Assembly: GCA_963576725.1 (NCBI GenBank)
Contig: OY755237.1
Location: 61,309,873 to 61,373,872, forward strand
Reading direction: 5' to 3'
Length of the DNA stretch: 64,000 bases
Source of the DNA: Azorinus chamasolen
Taxonomy: Eukaryota > Mollusca > Bivalvia > Cardiida > Solecurtidae
Shown piece by piece: positions 19,920 to 29,958 of this stretch. The position numbers and the translations under genes are program-made. The notes below the pieces were generated by a model, which was not told the origin of the DNA, made no database searches, and saw nothing but the letters and a program-made list of their open reading frames with translations. Numbering within the stretch: the first letter of the stretch is position 1; every line of letters begins with the position of its first letter.

Positions 19920-20159
19920 TATAGTAAAATCTCGATTATTCGAATACTAAAATACGTATTATCATCGATCTTTAAGACAGGTGGCTGCGTAATTCATGGT
20001 GAAAGTCATGCAGAAAGCTTATGCCTAAAAGGGTCTAAATTCTTCTATTATATACAGAAAATTCGAATAATCGAGATTTTACTGCATTAAGCTACCACCT
20101 GCCTTGCAGGCAGATACTTCGACGTCTATATGATGACTGCTTAAGCCGGGTTTTACTGT
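19920..20159. mobile_element. Composite: P5 ends followed by a second P right half
   Basis: The P5 left end TAGTAAAATCTCGATTATTC (19924-19943) and inverted P5 right end ATAATCGAGATTTTACTGC (20066-20084) enclose only a left inner arm. ATTAAGCTACCACCTGCC and a second outer end (GGGTTTTACTGTA) follow. Two right termini follow one left terminus. Confidence 0.65.
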
Positions 20160-20335
20160 AATTTACTACATGTAATATATAACATGGAGGCATTGTCGCA
20201 GCGATGAGTTGACATGCTTGCATTTCCATGTAGTACATGCATGTATAGTTTTGTGAGTTTACTTCTGACACTCAAGAACAGAACATAAAACTGTCAGAAC
20301 TGTTGTAATTATCTACTTGTACAACCGATTCCCGT

Positions 20336-20538
20336 TACAGTAGAACATTTTAAGCAGCCGTTAAGTGAATAAAGTTGAGAGTCTTTAGATACAGACGACA
20401 GCGTAATGTAGGACAAAAGTAATGCAGAAATCTCCCACAGAAGCTTTCTATATTACTTTTGCCCTGCATTAAGCTGTCGCCGGCTTTAAAACTGTCTCAT
20501 ACTTCTTTTCAATGTTGGCTGTTAATTTTTTTATTGTA
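20336..20538. mobile_element. P3 fold-back element
   Basis: TACAGTAGAACATTTTAAGC to TTTTTTTATTGTA; inner arms GTAATGCAGAAATCTCC and AGCTTTCTATATTAC. Outer parts decayed. Confidence 0.75.
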
Positions 20539-20578
20539 TAATCGGAGAATTCTGAATGAAACTGTGTCTACATGTGGG

Positions 20579-20752
20579 TCCATGCTTATATAAAGCTTTT
20601 AGTTGAGTCTGAGATCGTTCTCAAGCTTTTGATTGGTCAGATTTGAGCCTTTGGCTCAAATCTGACCAATCAAAAGCTTGAGAACTCAAATCTGACCAAT
20701 CAAAAGCCTGAGAACGACACTCAGACTCAAGTAAAAGCTTTATAAGCATGGA
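20579..20752. mobile_element. M fold-back element with an internal 30 bp duplication
   Basis: Ends TCCATGCTTATA and TATAAGCATGGA. Arm AAGCTTTTGATTGGTCAGAT and its complement are perfect. The right arm contains a 30 bp direct repeat (CTCAAATCTGACCAATCAAA units at 20655 and 20685). Confidence 0.85.
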
Positions 20753-20870
20753 CCCTGATTCTATGCTCGTTTAACGCTTTACCTGACAGAGACGCCCTCT
20801 CATGACATTGCAACTAGACTCGACCTAGATCATACACCCCAGTGTCTGTTTTGTAAGCTTATGGTAATAA

Positions 20871-21003
20871 AGTAAAACCCCGCTGATGTGACAACATAGG
20901 AGCTTTCTGCAAAACTTTCGTCTTGCATTAAGCTACCACCTGCCTCTGCAGCCCAGAATTATGCCCCTTTTTTTGGTGGTGGCATTAGAGAGGTTTTACT
21001 ATA
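20871..21003. mobile_element. P4 fold-back element, left arm deleted
   Basis: AGTAAAACCCCGCTGATGTG jumps to ATAGGAGCTTTCTGC, so the left inner arm to the apex is missing. The right half is complete to GAGAGGTTTTACTATA. Confidence 0.75.
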
Positions 21004-21639
21004 AATAGTCATGATGTCATTATTTCTTACACGAATATTCATTAGGTATAATGTTAATTATATCTCATATCAAGCACATGTAAGTATGCTCAAAGTGCAA
21101 TGTATATTATCCCATAGGTAGCCGCGTCAGCTGATTTTTAATGTTATCTGAACTTCTGTCTCCTCCAAATCAATATACAGTTACATGTAAATACATAACA
21201 AAGTCATTCTTATACGACTATACTACATGTGTACAATGTATAGTAATTCTCCGCTCCAAATTACATGCTGAGTGTCGCCCAGTTTAGATTCTGTTTAAGA
21301 AATTAATAACTTATTAGGATTCAAACTATTATTAGCAACTAAATATCTCCATAGAAACGTATAAAGCATCCTCGGAGTAATTATTTTCTAAAGTTATTTC
21401 ATTATTCTGACGTAAAAGCCTGTCTTTAATTACACATAGGGATATTTTACCATTACCATACCAACATAGATACGCCAGCACCGACTTACCTTCATCTAAC
21501 CGCGACCTGACTTGCAAACATACTGGATCCAGGTCAGTGCAAGTGAGATACTGTACCCATACTGGACATTGCTTATATGATTCATATGTATATACCGAAA
21601 TATATACTATACGATTTACAGTACACACTTAAATATGTA
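21004..21639. other. Gene-free stretch with T2/T4 fragments
   Basis: 21004-21055 is a T2 flank (AGTCATGATGTCATTATTTC). 21475-21560 on the minus strand resembles T4 (TGGATCCAGTATGTTTGC, GTCAGGTCGCGGTTAGA). Its strong donor-like GAAGGTAAGT is therefore repeat-derived rather than a splice site. Confidence 0.5.
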
Positions 21640-22043
21640 TAATTATCGGTCTCTAAGATAGGTGGCAGCTTTATGCAGCATGAAAGTCATGCAGAAAATT
21701 TCAAGAGGAGCTTTCTACACGACGTTCACTCTGCATAAAACAGCGTTCTTCTTTGTTAACCCTTCGCTTGCTTTTCACGTCAATATACCTACCTGTAAAA
21801 ATAGTGAAGACCCAAATGAGACAGCTCCTACAGGAGCTGTCTCATCATGATCTGCACTATTTACAAGTTGATTGTGCAACCAGTGCACTCCACAGCAGTG
21901 ATTGCACAGCGAAATACTTGTACATGTACACAGTGAAGATATATGTAATTATACAACAGGGCATGGGTAAAGAAGGAGGCATGTATTTTAAAATTCAGCA
22001 AGCGAATGGTTAAGAGTTCGACTTATCGAGGTGTTACTGTATT
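21640..22043. mobile_element. P-family element interrupted by T7
   Basis: Inner arms GGTGGCAGCTTTATGCAGCA and GGAGCTTTCTACACGACG, then the nested T7, then the right end GAGTTCGACTTATCGAGGTG and TTACTGTA. The outer right end is P5-like; the left end is decayed. Confidence 0.7.
21756..22013. mobile_element. T7 fold-back element, nested
   Basis: TTAACCCTTCGCTTGC to GCAAGCGAATGGTTAA. Hairpin AAGACCCAGATGAGACAGC and GCTGTCTCATCATGATCTGC with apex CTCCTACAGGAG. A second palindrome lies in the flank (GCACTCCACAGCAGTG). TTAA flanks both ends. Confidence 0.9.
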
Positions 22044-22359
22044 TGACTTATTACGAGTGTGTACGTTGCATGGCATAGTTGGGTCCAATATCTATACGAC
22101 AAAGTCAGCTTTGATACCTCTACCTGTGGGTTGGTTCTTTCAAAGAAGTTCTTCTATTGTTTGTTAGAAAGTCAACACTCAAGTTAACCCTAATTCTGTA
22201 TTAACTACATAGAAGCAAGTGTAAGTGGAATAGCAGTTTCTAAGTGAGTGATCGTCACGCTAGAATCAGCAAAGTTTACAAACAAATGTTTCCAGTAACG
22301 AATGTTATAAGAATATTTCTAACTTTTTGCACAGGTAACGAATTACCGCTTGTGGTGTA
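22044..22359. other. Unassigned gene-free stretch
   Basis: No repeat or exon recognised. Confidence 0.4.
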
Positions 22360-22787
22360 TACAGTAAAGTCTCGTTAATGCGGTCAAACTATGTATTAAC
22401 ACAGGCGTCTGTAAAAGCAGATGTTTGCTTAATCCTTACAATGCTGATTTTTTTAATGGACTATTCCAAAATTCAAACAGGGTACTTAGGTAAATATTTA
22501 GGGATATTTGTAAAGAAAAGTTTAAAATGACAAACAGTGCAGACCCTGATGAGAGGGCTCCTCTTGGAGCCCTCTCATCAGGGTCTACACTGTTTGCAAA
22601 GAAAAATAATGACTCGTTCCCCTCACTGTAAGGGTTAATGCAGGTCAAAAATAATACAAAATGCTCTCATAGAAGCTTGTGACAAAGCTTTTCTCCTGCA
22701 TTAAGCTACCAAAGTTGTTTTTTTTGAATTATCAGTTTTTAGAATTATACTTCTTTTGTGTGGTCGTATTAAGGAGACTTTACTGCA
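22360..22787. mobile_element. P-family element interrupted by T6
   Basis: TACAGTAAAGTCTCGTTAAT with GCGGTCAAAC on the left; GTGGTCGTATTAAGGAGAC and TTTACTGCA on the right. The inner arm is split at GTTTGCTTAA and resumes TTAATGCAGGTC after the nested copy. Confidence 0.8.
22429..22638. mobile_element. T6 fold-back element nested in a P arm
   Basis: TTAATCCTTACAATGCTGA to TCACTGTAAGGGTTAA. Hairpin TGCAGACCCTGATGAGAGG and CCTCTCATCAGGGTCTACAC with apex GCTCCTCTTGGAGC. TTAA on both sides matches the TTAA of the P-arm motif GCTTAATGCAGG. Confidence 0.9.
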
Positions 22788-22844
22788 CTGCTATTTTGTA
22801 GACAACCTGTCAGCAAGTATCTCTATCAAGGCAACTCCTTATAC

Positions 22845-23012
22845 CTTGAATATCCATGTAAAAGTAATGACATCATGCATATTAATTTAGGTGAACTGCC
22901 ATAGTGGCAAGTGAGCACTGGAAAGGTCGGCCATGGCGGAAAATGTAGAATCAGATCTATATCATTCTTACAGGACTGTCTGATATGGGTCTTCTCTGTT
23001 TGCAAATGTATT
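22845..23012. mobile_element. T2 fold-back element, hairpin arm deleted
   Basis: CTTGAATATCCATGTAAAAG, AATGACATCATGCATATTAA, AGAATCAGATCTATATC, then only the right arm (GACTGTCTGATATGGG). Confidence 0.65.
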
Positions 23013-23230
23013 AACCCTTTCCTTCATAGAAACGTTTTTCACGCCTTTGAAAAGAGAGTAGACACAGAGGCTGCTCAAGTTGCATATGGAATTATATAGA
23101 TATTAATATACAGTTTCTATAAATACCAAAGATTCGTGAGTGCATATGTCATTATAAAATTTCAGCTAATAAATATTCATGATATCATTATTTCTAACAT
23201 GAAATTTCAGAAGGGACAAAAATGTATTTC
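23009..23230. mobile_element. T2 fold-back element, hairpin damaged
   Basis: TTAACCCTTTCCTTCATAG starts right after the previous copy. Left arm AGAGAGTAGACACAGAGG without its partner. Flank AATAAATATTCATGATATCA. Confidence 0.65.
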
Positions 23231-23538
23231 TCCATTGGCCATTAGAAAAACAGTTTAATGAATATCAATGAAGCCATCAAATATATCACGGGCTAAAGGT
23301 TAAAGCCTTCAAATCTACTCCTTTTCAGTATTTAGCTAAGTAGAGGCGGCACTGTATGATTGTTCAGGTGTGGAGTTCCCCTACATGTATCAGGTAGTTG
23401 TACAAGATGGTGCTAATGGCTGTAAATCATCGACAAGACTCGTAAAACTCCAGGCACGCACAGTACCTGAATCATGCACATCAATCTGCAGTAGGCACGG
23501 AGCAGCTCGCAGTCGGTACAGTGAATGTACAACACTTC

Positions 23539-23769
23539 TTAACCCTTTCCCTGTTCCATGTTTATTCAATACCTTCTGAATTTAATAGCCAAAATAGTTA
23601 TAATGAAATTAAAGGTTGGAATATTGTAGTCATTTTAGAAACTAAAGAAACAGATCTATCAAATTCCATTAGCAAGCAGAGCAGGCCCTGATCAGACGGC
23701 TCCTATAGGAGCCAAGTGATCTGGTTCTAGATGCGTGAAAAGTCATTTTAATATGAAGAAACGGGTTAA
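23539..23769. mobile_element. T1 fold-back element
   Basis: TTAACCCTTTCCCTGTTCC to AAGAAACGGGTTAA. Left arm GCAGGCCCTGATCAGACGGC with apex CTCCTATAGGAG; the right arm is shortened. It shares its right TTAA with the next copy. Confidence 0.85.
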
Positions 23770-23980
23770 CCGTTACCTTATGCATGTTCGAGTAAGAAAT
23801 GATGACGTCATCAACAAATATTAGCTAGTGTTTTATAATGGCATATGAAAACATGCTGTTTTGGCCATGGTAAATCTGTAGAATTAAATCCACATAGTTC
23901 TATAAACCAACAAGACTAAACCCAGATATAGGAGTCGTCTGATCTAGATCTACTCTGTTTGCAAAGGTATATTCAAAAGG
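23766..23980. mobile_element. T2 fold-back element, right end lost
   Basis: TTAACCGTTACCTTATGC, then AATGATGACGTCATCAAC and AGGAGTCGTCTGATCTAG with ACTCTGTTTGCAAAGG. The left hairpin arm is missing. Confidence 0.65.
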
Positions 23981-24308
23981 CGCCTTTTTCTGCTAGGAGT
24001 GATTTTTTGCAGCTATTAAAAACATATCCCCATATACCTTGTTTTACATAAACTCGGGTATAATAATCACAATTTGTGATTGTGTGCTTGCTTGTCTAAG
24101 AATTGTTATATTAAGTAAAATTGATAGGGAACAGAATTTACACTGTATAACTTTTCGGCTCACTTTCATGATAGCATTACATGATATCAAACAATTACTT
24201 GGTTAACCGGAGATCTGACGGGTTTTTAGTTGAATAATTGTTAGATCTACTTGAATTACATTTCTTTACCCCCAAACAATAGCATAAATATGAGTTTAAT
24301 TATAGTTT
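23981..24308. other. Unassigned gene-free stretch
   Basis: No recognised repeat. No splice-flanked open frame was seen on either strand. Confidence 0.4.
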
Positions 24309-24446
24309 GGTATACAGTAAAACAAATATTGTCTTCTTTGAGAGTGGCAATGCATATTGCCAATCTCCTCCTCGGTCGACATTTCCCGAGGTTGACAAAA
24401 TGAACTGTCACTCTCAAAGAAGGCAACTATATAATAGTATAACCAA
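24309..24446. repeat. Inverted repeat, unassigned family
   Basis: Arms GTCTTCTTTGAGAGTGGCA and CACTCTCAAAGAAGGCAAC lie near GGTATAC and GTATAACC outer ends. The centre has a second small palindrome (CTCGGTCGACATTTCCCGAG). Single copy in this window. Confidence 0.6.
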
Positions 24447-24949
24447 AGCTTAAGCTGAACATCAACGCTTAAAGTAAACTACGTCAAACATGACGTCATC
24501 TCCTAGAACAGAAATTACTTTAATCTTTTAACGTCACTTAAACAATTGCAAACTCCCATAAACATTTCTAACTGTAATAGAGTAATATACTATTTATGTA
24601 TTTAATGCTGCTCCTATCATTAAAATGTCATGCATGTTTAAGCCTTTATCCGTTGCGGGGCCATAATTTGTTATGACGGACGGAATTGAATCAACAGTTT
24701 ACTGTACCGCTCCATTATCGCAACAAAATAAAGATAAGAAAGTTTCGGTATTCTATTTCTTGTAGTTAATTGCATTTTTAGTATAGGAACTACATGTACA
24801 TACATAATTTACAAAATAAACGTGTTTTTTTCTTCTTTTCTAAATTGAACCTATTGTGAATATGCAATGCTTCTTTTGTGCACATTATTTATAAACAGAA
24901 TAAATATTGAATCCGTTTAAGAAATAACGTCAAGTGCATGAATTTTAAT
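24447..24949. other. Unassigned gene-free stretch
   Basis: AT-rich, with no family or exon recognised. Confidence 0.4.
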
Positions 24950-25085
24950 AACCGCAAATGACATGGGTAATTTTATCTATATAATTCCATGAGCGAACGG
25001 ACTAGACCCTAATCTACAAGAGATGTCTGATCTGGGTCTACTCTGTCTCCAATGGCAATTCGTACATATAGAGTGAATGGTTGAA
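24950..25085. mobile_element. T2 right-half remnant
   Basis: GGGTAATTTTATCTATATAA, GACTAGACCCTAATC and GATGTCTGATCTGGGTCTAC with a shortened apex. Confidence 0.6.
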
Positions 25086-25512
25086 GTATACATTGATGCA
25101 AACGTTTGATACTTCATACCGGGGACGGGTGTAAATCCATGTAGATCACAGTGTATTCTAGACAACCAACACTTTCTTACCATAAACATATTGAAATATC
25201 ATCTAATTGCTTATCTATAAATGTTGCCTAAGTAATATCTAATTTAAAATTCTTGTTCATTCTTTTATCACATAATCTACCATGTGGGAGTGCCGTAACA
25301 GAGTGCCGTATTTCGCAGAATTGCACTAGTGCATTTTTTATGCAAATTAGCAAGTTAGCCAATCGTAGCTCTCATTTAAAAAGCGTTAGCCAATCATAGC
25401 ACTCCATGCGGGTCGTCCGTTGTATTACTACGCTGTTTGTAAAGCAATGGCAGAAACAGCCGTCAGCTAGTCTGTTTTATTTTCTATGGCATTTTAAGGA
25501 TTATGTGATAAA
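25086..25512. other. Gene-free stretch with CCAAT and octamer motifs
   Basis: TTAGCCAATCGTAGCTCTCA and TTAGCCAATCATAGCACTCC (25356-25403) are a 35 bp-spaced direct repeat around a CCAAT box, next to ATGCAAAT (25341). It could be a decayed repeat or promoter-like sequence. No transcript evidence is visible. Confidence 0.35.
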
Positions 25513-25657
25513 AAGAATCTTACATTCGTATTCATTATACATTGTCTTTATGAAACTCGTTTACTATATGAATATGACACTCGCTAAAGCTCGTGTCATA
25601 TTATTATAGTAAACTCGTTTCATAAATACAATGTGTAATGAACACTCATGTAAGATC
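25513..25657. repeat. Long palindrome, about 64 bp arms
   Basis: AATCTTACATTCGTATTC with TTTATGAAACTCGTTTACTA on the left is matched by TAGTAAACTCGTTTCATAAA and CACTCATGTAAGATC on the right, around GACACTCGCTAAAGCTCGTG. It belongs to none of the families labelled here. Confidence 0.75.
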
Positions 25658-25707
25658 TATATATCAAACAGATGCAGAGTACAGAGCAAGATATTACGGT
25701 GGTACGT

Positions 25708-25850
25708 AATTAAATACTAAATCGTCCTTTCTCCATCAAACATATGTTGTAAAAAGTGGTCACAACATAGGGTATGGTTGAGAAATAAGAAGTTACTCTT
25801 GAAAATGTTTTAATTTACGCGTCTTATGTGGACTTCTGGTTACATACACA
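25708..25850. mobile_element. J fold-back element, apex deleted
   Basis: AAATACTAAATCGTCCTTTC and CATATGTTGTAAAAAGTG jump to GTGGTCACAACATAGGGTAT, so the CTCTTCGAGAC apex and part of the left arm are gone. Confidence 0.7.
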
Positions 25851-25968
25851 TGCAAAATGTATAATACTATGCAAGCCATCGTCATTTATTTATAACTGTT
25901 GCATAAATGTGACTTTGAAGATCGTAGATACAAATCCTTGCCAAATGTATCATACGTATTGCGTCACA

Positions 25969-26181
25969 TACAAGAGAACCCGTCTAAAGTGACCACTTAA
26001 TGAATAAGCATTTGCGACATTTAAAGCAACAGGTGGTTGCTTAATGCAGGACGAATGTAATGCAGAAAACTCCCATGGGAGCTTTCTACATAACTGTCGT
26101 CCTGCATTAAGCTACCACCTGCCATCAATACCTACTAGAAGTTCTCTTAGTTTCGGTGGCCTACTAGACGGGCTTACTGTA
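25969..26181. mobile_element. P4 fold-back element
   Basis: AGAGAACCCGTCTAAAGTGA on the left. Inner arms GGTTGCTTAATGCAGGACGA and CGTCCTGCATTAAGCTACCA. Right GACGGGCTTACTGTA, sharing TA (26180-26181) with the P1 copy that follows. Confidence 0.85.
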
Positions 26182-26387
26182 CAGTACAACCTCTCTATAA
26201 CGGCCACTAAATTACATCAAGTATTTTATGTTAAAGGCATATGGCTGCTTAAAGCCAGGTGGGCGTATAGCAGAACGCTCCTATAGGAGCGTTCTGTTTT
26301 ACTTTCACCTGGCTTTAAGCAGCCACCTGCTCTAAATACCAATTAATTAACATAATTTAATGGAAGTTATAGAGAGGTTTTACTGTA
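26180..26387. mobile_element. P1 fold-back element
   Basis: TACAGTACAACCTCTCTATA to AGAGAGGTTTTACTGTA; arms AGCAGAACGCTCC and GGAGCGTTCTGTTTTACTTT; apex CTCCTATAGGAG. Confidence 0.9.
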
Positions 26388-26876
26388 TTATCATCAAAAG
26401 TCACAAAGTGTTTGTACAAAGATCCAGGCACGCAATGTACAGATTTGTGCTAAGCCATCGACTTGTCTTGTTTGTTTTGACAGCAAGCACATGTCCTATT
26501 TGTTTTGACTGCAAGCACGTGAATTATGTAAACTGGCTGTCAATTTCAGAAGGTCTTTGCTACTGAAATTTCATTCAGGGAATTTTAAAATCAATAGTTT
26601 CCTGAAATATTGCAAACGAAACGAGCGAAATAAAATTAATGAATTGTGCTACAGCCAAGCGTCCTACTGACTTTCGGCAAAACATGCATGTGAATGGATG
26701 AATATTGAATGTTCGTATTACATTAAAACTTGTCCTCTAATGTGAACAATAATAAGAGGTAAAGATCTAGCTCTTATTTGCAAGTGGTAATGATGGACGA
26801 AAGTTATGCACAAATCTCCTATATGTAATACTTTCATCCTGCAGTAAGCAACACCCTCGTTTTAAATACAGTAGAA
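26388..26876. other. Gene-free stretch, P-family remnant at its end
   Basis: 26785-26860 contains a decayed P hairpin (GGTAATGATGGACGAAAG, CTTTCATCCTGCAGTAAGC). TTGTTTTGACAGCAAGCACA and TTTTGACTGCAAGCACGT are a short direct repeat at 26470-26522. No exon. Confidence 0.45.
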
Positions 26877-27075
26877 CCCCTCTAATGCGACCACTTAATT
26901 AATAAACATGTGTGTCTTTATAAGCAGGTGGTTGCTTAATGCGGGACAAAAGTAATGCAGAAAGCTCCTCTAGGAGCTTTCTGCATTACTTTTGTCCTAC
27001 ATTAAGCTACCACCTGCATTTAGCACCCATAATTACACCTCTTTTAGGTGGTCGCATTAGCGGGGTTTTACTGTA
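26877..27075. mobile_element. P4 fold-back element (reference copy)
   Basis: TACAGTAGAACCCCTCTAAT with GCGACCACTTAATTAATA on the left; GGTGGTCGCATTAGCGGGG and TTTTACTGTA on the right. Perfect inner arms with apex CTCCTCTAGGAG. TA both sides. Confidence 0.95.
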
Positions 27076-27234
27076 ATCCCATGTTTGTTTATTAGATGCC
27101 GCTTAAGAGAAGGTTGGTTATGCAGTAGGAACACTTCTAAAGATACAACTCTAAAAAGTCTTAATTGTTCTGAAAATAAAATAAACATGCAGCACAATAC
27201 AGGATGCTAAAAGCTTTGAATCAATATTATGTAA

Positions 27235-27434
27235 ACAGTAGAGACATGTAATAAGCGGCCATTCATTCATTGAACATAGGAATCTCAAAAAAGCAGGTGG
27301 TTGTTTAATGCGTGACTAAAGTAATGCAGAAAGGAGCTTTCTGTAATGCTTTTGACATGCATTAAGCTACCACCTGCCTTACAGACACATAATTAGACCT
27401 TTTTTGAAGACCGCTCGAGACATGTTCTACTATA
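27235..27434. mobile_element. P3 fold-back element, apex shortened
   Basis: CAGTAGAGACATGTAATAAG with CGGCCATTCATTCATTGAA. Arms meet as GCAGAAAGGAGCTTTCTG, losing half the apex. Right GAAGACCGCTCGAGACATG. Confidence 0.85.
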
Positions 27435-27469
27435 TTTTTGATTCTGCATTAAGCTATCATCTGTTGTAT

Positions 27470-27700
27470 AGGCACACACGAGAAATCCCTTTTGATGCGT
27501 TTGCAAACAGAGTAGACACAGATCAGACATCTCCGGTAGGAGGCTAGGAGGCTGTCTAACCAGGGTATGCTATGTTTGATTATGAAACAAAATAGATATG
27601 ATTCTACGGCTTGTTCCATGGCCATAATTCCGTCGTTCGTGATGTACAAAATCAGCCTATTGTTATTCATCTAGTCATTACTTTTACAAAATGCACACGA
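27470..27700. mobile_element. T2 fold-back element
   Basis: GCGTTTGCAAACAGAGTAGA; apex with a duplicated AGGAGGCTAGGAGGC; CAGGGTATGCTATGTTTG; flank TTATTCATCTAGTCATTACT. Confidence 0.75.
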
Positions 27701-28140
27701 ATAGAGGTCCAGATAAGAATCGTAAATTAACCCTTTCCCTGTTCTATGTTTATTTCAAATTTCAATACCTACTGTTTATTCATTGACATAATAGTAATAA
27801 CGAAATATTGCAGGTAAAACATTGTAGCCATTTTAGAAAGTAAAGAAACAAATCTATCAAATTCCATTAGCAAACAGAGCAGACCCTGATCAGACGGCTC
27901 CTCTAGGAGCCGTCTGATCTGGGTCTACTCTGTTTGCAAATGCGTGAAAACACGTTTATATGAGGGAAAGGGTTAAAACATTTTCAAAAATAACTTCTTT
28001 ATTCTCCACCAAACCCGATGTTGTGACCATTCTTTAGAATCATCTCGAAGAGACGACTCTTCGAATGGTCACAACATAGGGTTTGGTGGAGAAATGACGA
28101 TTTTAGTATCTGAGTACGCATATTTATCTGTTGCTCTGCA
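27701..28140. mobile_element. J fold-back element interrupted by T1
   Basis: The J left end AGAGGTCCAGATAAGAATCG and TAAA lead to the TTAA at 27727. J resumes after 27976 with AACATTTTCAAAAATAACTT, hairpin GATGTTGTGACCATTC and GAATGGTCACAACATAGG, and end CATATTTATCTGTTGCTCTG. Confidence 0.85.
27727..27976. mobile_element. T1 fold-back element nested in J (reference copy)
   Basis: TTAACCCTTTCCCTGTTC to ATGAGGGAAAGGGTTAA, 250 bp with TTAA at each end. Hairpin GCAAACAGAGCAGACCCTGA and GATCTGGGTCTACTCTGTTT with apex CTCCTCTAGGAG. Confidence 0.95.
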
Positions 28141-28339
28141 CATGAATATTCGTAAATGGGTATTAACAAAGTGGCAAGTGTAGCGGGGTTCTGTTATACT
28201 AAGAGGCCTGTCTGCAACTGTAACCACAGCTGGCAACAATCAGTTACTCAATAATGGCCCGTATACTATCTGTTAAATCTCTCATCTGGAGCCTACTTAC
28301 ATGTACTTACAAACCGTTCAAGCTTTGAACGACTGAAAT
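28141..28339. other. Short unassigned gap
   Basis: GTAGCGGGGTTCTGTTATAC near 28178 resembles a decayed P4 end. Nothing else was recognised. Confidence 0.35.
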
Positions 28340-28455
28340 TAGTCTTCTGAGTCTGATTTCATTCTCAAGTATCTGATTGGTCAGAGTCTGAGCAATCTCA
28401 AAAGTTGACCAATAAGATGCTTGAGAATGATCTAAGATTTATAACATCGGGGTCA
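28340..28455. mobile_element. M fold-back element
   Basis: TCTCAAGTATCTGATTGGTC and GTTGACCAATAAGATGCTTG arms around CTGAGCAATCTC. Outer ends decayed. Confidence 0.65.
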
Positions 28456-28693
28456 GTTAAGGTCCTGATAAGGTGATACACTATTGATATGGACCCAAGC
28501 TGTTTGACAGTAAGATCACAACTGAATGGATAAGTGTTACTGTATAACTGCTGCTGTATTTAAAGTATTTGTAAAATAGTTTCATCATGAATATATAAAA
28601 TGTAACCGACCCCATCTTCACAGTTTCATTCATTGCACTTCTTAAAGTAGTTTTGAGTCCACATTGTATTTCCAAAACTACCATTGGATAGAC

Positions 28694-28728
28694 TACAGCA
28701 AGAGGGCCATGATGGACATAAGTCATTC
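28694..28728. mobile_element. Left-end fragment of the Helitron-like repeat
   Basis: CAAGAGGGCCATGATGGAC followed by a CATTCACC segment matches the left end of 57805-58893. Only about 35 bp remain. Confidence 0.6.
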
Positions 28729-28736
28729 ACCGGTTA

Positions 28737-28920
28737 TACAGTAAAATCTCGATTATCCGAATGTTCGTTATAAACGAATTTAGACCTTTTAGGCAGGTGG
28801 CTGCTTAATGCATGATGAAAGTCATGCAGAAAGCTCCTCTAGGAGCATTAAGCTGCCACCTGTCTTAAAGATCGATAAGAATACGTATTTTAATGTTCGA
28901 ATAATCGAGATTTTACTGTA
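28737..28920. mobile_element. P5 fold-back element (reference copy)
   Basis: TACAGTAAAATCTCGATTAT with CCGAATG on the left; TTCGAATAATCGAGATTTTA and CTGTA on the right. The right inner arm is shortened: AGGAGCATTAAGCTGCC skips the GCTTTCTGC segment. Confidence 0.9.
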
Positions 28921-28991
28921 TATGAAAACTTGTCATGTACATGTGTTTATCGTGTGATGCTAATGTTAAGGAATTTGGTAATTGATAAACC

Positions 28992-29177
28992 CAGAGGTCC
29001 AGATAAGATGCGTAAAGTAAAACGTTTTCAAGAATAACTCCTTTGTTTTTTCCCACCAAAATCTATATTGTGACAATTCTTTAGAATCATAATAAAGAGT
29101 TGTCACAACATAGGCTTTGGTAGAAAAATGGCGTTTTTAGTATTTGAGTACGCACCTTTATCTGTCGCTCTGCAACC
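28992..29177. mobile_element. J fold-back element
   Basis: AGGTCCAGATAAGATGCG on the left; ACCTTTATCTGTCGCTCTG on the right. Arms TATATTGTGACAATTCTT and AGAGTTGTCACAACATAG; apex reduced. Confidence 0.8.
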
Positions 29178-29183
29178 GATGTT

Positions 29184-29430
29184 TTAACCCTTCTCTTGCT
29201 GAATTTTAAAATACACTTCTTCTTTACCCATGCCCTGTTGTATAATTACATATATCTTCATTGTCTACAATTATTTCTCTGTGCAAACACTGCTGTGGAG
29301 TGCACTGGTTGCACAATCAATTTGTAAATAGTGCAGACCCTGATGAGACAGCTCCTACAGGAGCTGTCTCATCTGGGTCTTCACTATTTACAGGCAGGTG
29401 TATTGACGTGAACAGCAATCGAATGGTTAA
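29184..29430. mobile_element. T7 fold-back element, reverse orientation
   Basis: TTAACCCTTCTCTTGC to GCAATCGAATGGTTAA. Perfect hairpin (GCAGACCCTGATGAGACAGC, GTCTCATCTGGGTCTTCAC), apex CTCCTACAGGAG. Orientation opposite to 21756 and 40541. Confidence 0.9.
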
Positions 29431-29499
29431 TATTTTCCCAAAGAATATTAATGACAGACTCAGCACATTGTAAACAATCGGAGAAAATTTATTCTAACG

Positions 29500-29725
29500 C
29501 TTTACTACATGAATATTCAGGACAGATCCCATCCATTAATTAGGTAGTAAATATATTCATGTATAACAGGTGAATACATAGCTCTGTCAAACAGTATAGA
29601 ATCAGGTCAAAGATATTCTATAAGCTAACATAGCAGATCCTGATCAGACGGCTCTTATTATGCAAAGACGGGTCCTACTATGTTTGCAAAGGTGTCAAAA
29701 TGCGTCTGTTTGAAATAGACACGTG
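29500..29725. mobile_element. T2 fold-back element, decayed
   Basis: ACTACATGAATATTCAGGAC; left arm CATAGCAGATCCTGATCAGA; a shortened right arm; TATGTTTGCAAAGGTGTC. Confidence 0.65.
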
Positions 29726-29958
29726 TATCATGAAAAAGAAGTAAAGAAGAATTGCTTTATCTGCTAATAAATACCAAATGGTTAACATAGTAAGCTAATA
29801 AGACCCATATGATGACGCTACAAAATACGAGGTTTCTAAAACTAAAACCTTGACTACTTGAAACATTACCGTATTTAACCGGGGATCTAGATATTCACTT
29901 TTATCATACTGTGAAAAAAATAATGCTTGCTCAAATTTTAAACTAGTATAACTGTAAT
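29726..29958. other. Unassigned gap
   Basis: No repeat or exon recognised. Confidence 0.35.

Noticed and set aside
21332..21628. Minus-strand frame with a strong donor-like GAAGGTAAGT
   Set aside because: The bases before the donor (GTTTGCAAGTCAGGTCGCGG) match the T4 right flank seen at about 57208-57235, so the signal is a repeat coincidence.
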